From Pseudarthrobacter sp. (GTDB taxonomy: Bacteria > Actinomycetota > Actinomycetes > Actinomycetales > Micrococcaceae), in NCBI GenBank assembly GCA_013362385.1, contig JABFWC010000314.1, positions 1 through 8,763 of the forward strand: a stretch of 8,763 nucleotides of DNA, given 5' to 3'. Under the pieces are notes generated by a model. That model had not been told where the DNA came from and did not search any database. It saw only the letters and a list, made by a program, of their open reading frames with translations. Every line of letters begins with the position of its first letter. The stretch's first letter is position 1. This document shows positions 4,968 through 8,763 of the stretch, piece by piece. A program made the translations under genes and the position numbers.

Positions 4968-6605
4968 CTACTTCTCCCAGGGCGCCTTGATGGGGAAGTA
5001 CTTCTCCAGGAAGGCGGTCACCACTTCGGCGCGCTCGTCGGCGCTGACCTCGGGGAAGCTGCCGTCGTTGAGGCAGAAGAAGTCCATGTTCCGCTTGGCC
5101 AGGAGCTTGGGGAGGTACTTCAAACCGCTGCGCATGGTGGTGTCCACGTAACGGACCTTTGCCGCTGTCTGCGTGACGGCCCGGCCCGTGAGCAGCGCGT
5201 AGTAGTGGTAGAAGGAATTGGTGACGGAGATGTTGTCCGCCGCGCGGAAACGGCTGGCGGCCGTCTTGCGGAACTCCTCCGGAAATTCCTCTTCCATCTG
5301 CGCCACCAGGCTGCGCCGCAGGGGAGCGGCGGTGTGTTCCAGGTGGCGCGTGGTGATCCGGCCGAAGCGGTTCCACAAGAGCTTGCGGTTCACCCGGGCG
5401 GCGTTTTCGAAGCCGCTGCGCTCTGCATCGTTCTCACCCAGGCCGATCCTGGTCTCCGCCTCGATGAACTTGGTGATGCCGCCGGGGGTGAAGAACATGT
5501 CCGGGCTGACGGGCCGGCCAAAGAACATGTCGTCGTTGGAGTACAGAAAGTGCTCGGACAACCCTTCGATGCGGTGCAGCTGGCACTCAACCGCCTGGGA
5601 GTTGTGCGTGGGCAGCACGGAGGGGTCCGAGAAGAACTCCTCGCTGCGGACGATGGTGACGGACGGGTGCTCCGCCAGCCATGCCGGTGCGGGGGAGTCC
5701 GTGGCAATGAAGATGCGGCGGATCCAGGGAGCGAACATGTACACGGACCGGAGTGCGTACTTGAGTTCGTTGATCTGCCGGAACCGGGCTTCATGGTCAT
5801 CGCCCTCGCCCAGGACGTGTCCCTTTTGCTGGGCGCGGCGGGCGGCTATGTATTCCGGGGAGCTTCCGTCCACCCAGGAGAACACCAGGTCGATGTCGAA
5901 GCTGATGTCGCTGGCATGGTCGGCGAACATGTTTTCGATGGTGGGCCAGGTGTGGCCGTACCGTTCCACGGTGCCGCGGACGGCGTCCTGCCGCAGCAGG
6001 GTGCGGCGGGTCAGGGAGTTCTCGATCGGGAGGATCAGCTGTTCCCCCTCGAAGGACCACAGCTCGATCTGGACGCCGGCCGAGGCGCCGAACTCGAAGC
6101 CGCCCACCGGCTCCACGCGGGGCCGGTACAGGCGGAAGATCCGAGCCTGCCGGTTCGACGAAAGTTCGCCGTCGGCCACCAGGACGGACGTCTTCTTCTT
6201 CGCGTCCACAGTCATGGAATAGAAGGGCTCGTCCCGGCAGGCCTCCACCAGGGCGGCGCGGAGCTTCTTCCGGTCCTTCCAGTCCAGCGCGATGACCGGC
6301 CGGTCGTTGTTTCCGCGCACCAGGAGGTATGCCAGTTCCGCGTTGACCAGGACGTTGCGCACGAACAATAGGTCTTCCACCATGGCCTGGTAGGCGGTCC
6401 TGGTGTCATTGATCAGGGCATACCGGCCCTTGTGCCGTACGACATCCGGGCGGTGCTTGAGGCGCTGCTCAGCGGCCGCCGAGGTGATCTCGGAATGGAA
6501 TTGTTCCTCTACGGACGCTTGGCCGCCGTAGTAGACCTCGTCCTGGACAGGTGCTTCTGTAATGGGATTCTCCGTGCTGGTGGAAGTGTGCATTCTTACC
6601 TGCAT
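4968..6605 (-). CDS. Stealth family sugar-phosphate transferase (CpsY-like)
   Basis: A 545-residue protein with all the Stealth conserved regions in order. CR1 is IDLVFSWVDGSSPEY (238-252). CR2 runs from about 274 (RFRQINELKYALRSV, then PWIRRIFIATDSPAPAWL at 293-310) to FLYSNDDMFFGRP (353-365). CR3 is at about 402-455 and CR4 is MDFFCLNDGSFPEV (507-520). Stealth enzymes transfer hexose-1-phosphate units from nucleotide sugars to build phosphodiester-linked capsular or surface glycans; they are relatives of GlcNAc-1-phosphotransferase. The roughly 235-residue N-terminal part is typical of actinobacterial CpsY-like proteins and has no assigned role. There is no signal peptide or membrane segment. 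ATG 6605 has AGGA 5 nt upstream; the in-frame ATG 6593 also has an AGG 5 nt upstream and is a possible alternative. The HAD phosphatase gene lies 97 nt upstream on the same strand, so the two may share a transcript. The donor and acceptor sugars cannot be predicted. Confidence 0.93.
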   Translation of the reverse strand: MQVRMHTSTSTENPITEAPVQDEVYYGGQASVEEQFHSEITSAAAEQRLKHRPDVVRHKGRYALINDTRTAYQAMVEDLLFVRNVLVNAELAYLLVRGNNDRPVIALDWKDRKKLRAALVEACRDEPFYSMTVDAKKKTSVLVADGELSSNRQARIFRLYRPRVEPVGGFEFGASAGVQIELWSFEGEQLILPIENSLTRRTLLRQDAVRGTVERYGHTWPTIENMFADHASDISFDIDLVFSWVDGSSPEYIAARRAQQKGHVLGEGDDHEARFRQINELKYALRSVYMFAPWIRRIFIATDSPAPAWLAEHPSVTIVRSEEFFSDPSVLPTHNSQAVECQLHRIEGLSEHFLYSNDDMFFGRPVSPDMFFTPGGITKFIEAETRIGLGENDAERSGFENAARVNRKLLWNRFGRITTRHLEHTAAPLRRSLVAQMEEEFPEEFRKTAASRFRAADNISVTNSFYHYYALLTGRAVTQTAAKVRYVDTTMRSGLKYLPKLLAKRNMDFFCLNDGSFPEVSADERAEVVTAFLEKYFPIKAPWEK

Positions 6606-6611
6606 GATAGT

Positions 6612-6682
6612 CCTGCCCGGGTAACGGCAGGTTTCCGGGCGGTAGCCCCGGGTTCCGGACCCGGGCAGGCACCCGGGCAGGC
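6612..6682 (-). repeat. Tandem 12-bp repeat with inverted partner at the Stealth ribosome binding site
   Basis: ACCCGGGCAGGC occurs twice in tandem (6659-6670, 6671-6682). Its 11-bp reverse complement, CCTGCCCGGGT, lies at 6612-6622. In the reverse-strand transcript the two upstream copies can each pair perfectly over 11 bp with the segment that contains the AGG of the ribosome binding site for ATG 6605. The loop for the nearer copy is 36 nt. No U-tract follows, so this is not a typical terminator. It could control translation of the Stealth gene or punctuate the HAD-Stealth transcript. Confidence 0.6.
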
Positions 6683-6702
6683 ACGACGGCGGACGGCCGG
6701 GC

Positions 6703-7632
6703 TTAGATGCCCAGCGCTTCCCGCCAGCCGCGCAGGAACGCCCCGCCGGCGTCGTCGTGGATCACCGTGGCATCGAGCCCAAGGTCCGCCGCCGTCAGCA
6801 CCTGGTACGGCTTGGCAGGCACGCCGTCCGCGGGGCGGACATCCACGTGCTTCACCGCATGGTCGTTGTGGTGCAGCCAGTCGGCCATCGCATAGTCGGT
6901 GCGGGAATCGCCCACCGTGCGCCAGGCCTGCGGCGTGATGCCCTGGGCCGCCAGCAGTTCCACCGCCCGGCTGGCGCCGAGGTCCTTGCCCAGCCGCACC
7001 GACTCGATGTCCGTGGAAATAATGGTGGGGTCCACGCGGTAGTCCACGTCGTCGTCGGAATTGGGTGCGTGGTGGTCCAGCCGGACGACGCCCAGCCCGT
7101 GGCGGGCCATCAGCTCCATGGCGTCCGCGTCGAACAGCTTCTGCTCGGCCTGGTACTCGGCGCTGGGCACGCCGATGTGCTGCTCCACGGACACCATGGC
7201 CCGCTTGGTCTCATCGAAGAACATGTGGGCGGCGTAGTCCTCGGCAACCAGGCGCCGGATGTCGTCCCCGTAAGCTGCGGGCACGGCTAGTTCGCGGTCC
7301 ACGTGGACGGGGCCGGGACCGGCGGCGGTGTAGCTGAACCACACGGCCCCCTTTTCGCAGATGGCATGGATGACGGTCCCCGAGGGGATTCCGGCAGCGA
7401 TCATCGGCTCCATGACCTGCTCCCGGATGAACGCGTCAGAGCGGCCGGTGTTGAAGATGACCGGAATTCCGGCCGCCGCGAGGGCCACAAGGTCCGTGAT
7501 GATCTCCGGCTTCACGTCGCGGGTCACGGGGCTTGCCACCGGCCCGTCCACATCCAGCAGGAGCGCCAGCGGGGGCGTTGACGGCAGGCGGGTTCCGGGC
7601 GCGGACACGGCGGGGGACTCGGAGACTGTCAT
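6703..7632 (-). CDS. HAD superfamily hydrolase (Cof/IIB-like phosphatase)
   Basis: A 309-residue cytoplasmic haloacid dehalogenase-type phosphatase. Motif I is LLDVDG with nucleophile Asp27 and acid/base Asp29. Motif II is FNTGRS with Thr62. Motif III is RLGKDLG with Lys216. Motif IV is GDSRTDYAMA with Asp242 and Asp246. The large cap between motifs II and III (about 65-210) and the GDSxxDxxM pattern suggest a C2B cap, as in sugar-phosphate phosphatases of the Cof or sucrose-phosphatase group. The substrate is not predictable, but the Stealth gene directly downstream makes a sugar phosphate plausible. The start ATG (7632-7630) is preceded by GGAGG only 1 nt away, unusually close. A CAGAAT hexamer ending 6 nt before the ATG offers a leaderless alternative, and GTG at 7608 is another possible start. 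Confidence 0.88.
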   Translation of the reverse strand: MTVSESPAVSAPGTRLPSTPPLALLLDVDGPVASPVTRDVKPEIITDLVALAAAGIPVIFNTGRSDAFIREQVMEPMIAAGIPSGTVIHAICEKGAVWFSYTAAGPGPVHVDRELAVPAAYGDDIRRLVAEDYAAHMFFDETKRAMVSVEQHIGVPSAEYQAEQKLFDADAMELMARHGLGVVRLDHHAPNSDDDVDYRVDPTIISTDIESVRLGKDLGASRAVELLAAQGITPQAWRTVGDSRTDYAMADWLHHNDHAVKHVDVRPADGVPAKPYQVLTAADLGLDATVIHDDAGGAFLRGWREALGI

Positions 7633-7744
7633 GCCTCCATTCTGTCAGCAGTGCCCGGATTGGCTGGCTCCGCCACCGCGAATGCGGGCCAGATGACGCA
7701 TGGTCACTGTTTGGCTACAACCTCCAGCAGGCCCGCCCGGATAC

Positions 7745-7779
7745 TTTCCCTGCGGCGGCTCGGTGCCTACTGTGGCAGG
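7745..7779 (+). promoter_or_regulatory. Candidate leaderless promoter for the DGLHR/LytR_C pair
   Basis: TACTGT (7768-7773) fits the actinobacterial TAnnnT -10 consensus and is followed by 6 nt, then the GTG start at 7780, so transcription would begin at the start codon. TTTCCC (7745-7750) lies 17 nt upstream as a weak -35. The only purine-rich motif, GGCAGG (7774-7779), abuts the GTG with no spacer and cannot work as a normal ribosome binding site. This supports leaderless initiation, which is common in actinobacteria. Confidence 0.5.
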
Positions 7780-8079
7780 GTGATATTCAAAGCTGTGGGC
7801 GAGGGCCGCCCTTACCCCGACCATGGTTACAACACCCCCAAGCAGTGGGCATCCCTTCCGCCGCGTCCGGTCCGGCTGGATGAACTGGTCACCACCAAAC
7901 GGACCCTGGACCTGGAGGCGCTGCTGGCGGAGGATTCCACGTTTTTCGGGGACCTGTTCCCGCATGTGGTGCAGTACCGGGGCACGATGTACCTGGAGGA
8001 CGGGCTGCACCGCGCGGTCCGTACCGCCCTGCACCAGCGAACCGCCATCCACGCCCGCGTCCTGGTGCTCGATGGCTAG
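7780..8079 (+). CDS. Conserved actinobacterial 99-aa protein with YLEDGLHRA motif, function unknown
   Basis: From GTG 7780 the protein begins MIFKAVGEGRPYPDHGYNTP and is 99 residues long. The central part reads PPRPVRLDELVTTKRTLDLE (27-46), EDSTFFGDLFPHVVQYRG (51-68), YLEDGLHRAVRTALHQR (71-87) and HARVLVLDG at the C-terminus. I believe homologues are widespread in Actinobacteria, but I know of no assigned function. The order of strand, DGLHRA, helix and ARVL strand resembles the DGxHR motif of ParB/sulfiredoxin-like nucleotide-binding domains; this is a fold-level guess. It has also possibly been labelled an antitoxin in automatic annotation, but no toxin partner is adjacent. The frame is open upstream to 7651, but that extension has no family character and passes through the promoter. 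The stop overlaps the start of the LytR_C gene by 8 nt (ATGGCTAG, 8072-8079), indicating translational coupling. Confidence 0.82.
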   Translation: MIFKAVGEGRPYPDHGYNTPKQWASLPPRPVRLDELVTTKRTLDLEALLAEDSTFFGDLFPHVVQYRGTMYLEDGLHRAVRTALHQRTAIHARVLVLDG

Positions 8080-8746
8080 GCGGAAACTGAAGGATCCGGA
8101 TATCCTGCACGGCCACCGCGTGGTCAGCGGGCCGGAGCTGCGGGCAGCCATGGAGGCCGCCCGGGACGCCGACGAGACGGTCAGGGTGCGCCGGCGGGTG
8201 CTGCATGGCGTCGTCCTGGTCCTGCTGATCGGCCTGATCGCGGCGGCCATCATCCTGGCGCTCGCCATCATCAACGGACGGCTGAAGATCCCGGCCGCGG
8301 AACCGGCTCCCGCCCCGGTCTCCTCCTGCCCGGCGTCCATGTTCGACTACACGCCAAACGACAAGGTCAACCTCAACGTCTACAACTCGACCAGCCGGCC
8401 CGGACTGGCCCGCACCGTGGCGGACGAACTGCTGGCACGGAAGTTCGTGGTGGGGGCGGTGGCCAACATCAATGCCGGCTACCGGGGCGCGGCGGCGGTG
8501 GTGTCCGGGGCGGCGGGCCAGGCCGCGGCCTTCAGTGTGCAGCGCAATGTCCCGGGCTCGGACTACTTCCAGGACGGCCGGACGGACGGCAGCGTGGACC
8601 TCATCCTCGCCCACGATTACCGGGCACTTGTGCCGCCCGAACTGGTGGACCAGACGCCCGGCAAGCTCAGCTGCCCCCGGGAGAGCCGGCGCGTAGCGGA
8701 CAGCGACAAATGGCCGGTCAGGCCTACGGCGCCGCCCACGCCCTGA
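8072..8746 (+). CDS. Single-pass membrane protein with extracytoplasmic LytR_C domain
   Basis: A 224-residue protein. A basic cytoplasmic N-terminus (1-42, rich in Arg/Lys) is followed by one membrane helix (about 43-68, VLHGVVLVLLIGLIAAAIIL then more hydrophobic residues) and an Ala/Pro linker. The outside domain starts about residue 98 with VNLNVYNSTSRPGLARTVAD, the hallmark of the LytR C-terminal domain (PF13399), and runs to about 195. LytR_C often sits behind an LCP glycopolymer-transferase domain; here there is no LCP domain, so the protein is probably a partner or sensor in the envelope and not an enzyme. Cys86 and Cys201 flank the domain and could form a disulfide. The start ATG overlaps the upstream stop by 8 nt and has no good ribosome binding site of its own, so translation is probably coupled to the 99-residue protein. 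Confidence 0.87.
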   Translation: MARRKLKDPDILHGHRVVSGPELRAAMEAARDADETVRVRRRVLHGVVLVLLIGLIAAAIILALAIINGRLKIPAAEPAPAPVSSCPASMFDYTPNDKVNLNVYNSTSRPGLARTVADELLARKFVVGAVANINAGYRGAAAVVSGAAGQAAAFSVQRNVPGSDYFQDGRTDGSVDLILAHDYRALVPPELVDQTPGKLSCPRESRRVADSDKWPVRPTAPPTP

Positions 8747-8763
8747 TGTGCCGCGCCGCGCCC

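Noticed and set aside
5205..6371. 388-codon plus-strand open frame
   Set aside because: It is the antisense shadow of the Stealth gene, whose conserved regions show that the minus strand is coding.
7651..7779. 43-codon N-terminal extension of the DGLHR protein
   Set aside because: The extension lacks the conserved character of the rest, crosses the likely promoter, and the compact 99-residue form begins at a typical MIFKAVG start.

Overview
The window is high-GC actinobacterial chromosome, most like Arthrobacter/Pseudarthrobacter or another Micrococcales. The pointers are the families present (an Rv0805-type metallophosphoesterase, a Stealth protein, MpaB/DUF2236, a LytR_C protein), a tRNA without an encoded CCA, and TTG/GTG starts. 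Genus placement is inference from recalled protein similarity; no search was run. I see no phage, insertion sequence or CRISPR; it reads as ordinary core chromosome with several well-structured intergenic regions.

Layout. (1) 1-178, minus strand: the N-terminal half of a stand-alone YqfO/NIF3-like (CutA/PII-fold) protein, cut by the window edge. (2) 179-508: 330 bp without a gene, holding a likely promoter for gene 1, several dyads and the upstream region of the tRNA. (3) 509-593: tRNA-Ser(GGA), followed by a strong terminator hairpin. (4) 699-1631, minus: an MpaB-type DUF2236 oxygenase-like protein. (5) 1817-3406, plus: a secreted M23 metallopeptidase with a long Pro/Ser/Thr tail; its last 65 nt overlap (6) 3342-3854, plus: a Cys-type glutathione peroxidase. 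(7) 4035-4964, plus: an Rv0805/CpdA-type cyclic-nucleotide phosphodiesterase, convergent and 3 nt from (8) 4968-6605, minus: a Stealth-family sugar-phosphate transferase (CpsY-like). (9) 6703-7632, minus: a HAD phosphatase upstream of the Stealth gene. (10) 7780-8079 and (11) 8072-8746, plus: a 99-residue DGLHR-motif protein, probably translated from a leaderless GTG, overlapping by 8 nt a single-pass membrane protein with an extracytoplasmic LytR_C domain.

How they may work together. Four products point to the envelope: the M23 hydrolase (peptidoglycan), the Stealth enzyme (phosphodiester-linked surface glycan), the LytR_C protein (domain often found on enzymes that attach glycopolymers to the wall) and perhaps the Rv0805-type enzyme. 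The convergent Rv0805-like/Stealth pair matches my recollection of Rv0805/Rv0806c (cpsY) in Mycobacterium tuberculosis, so this arrangement may be conserved across distant actinobacteria. With the HAD phosphatase this gives three phosphoester enzymes side by side. Other points of interest are a repeat in the Stealth leader that can pair with its ribosome binding site, and the leaderless promoter of the DGLHR/LytR_C pair.
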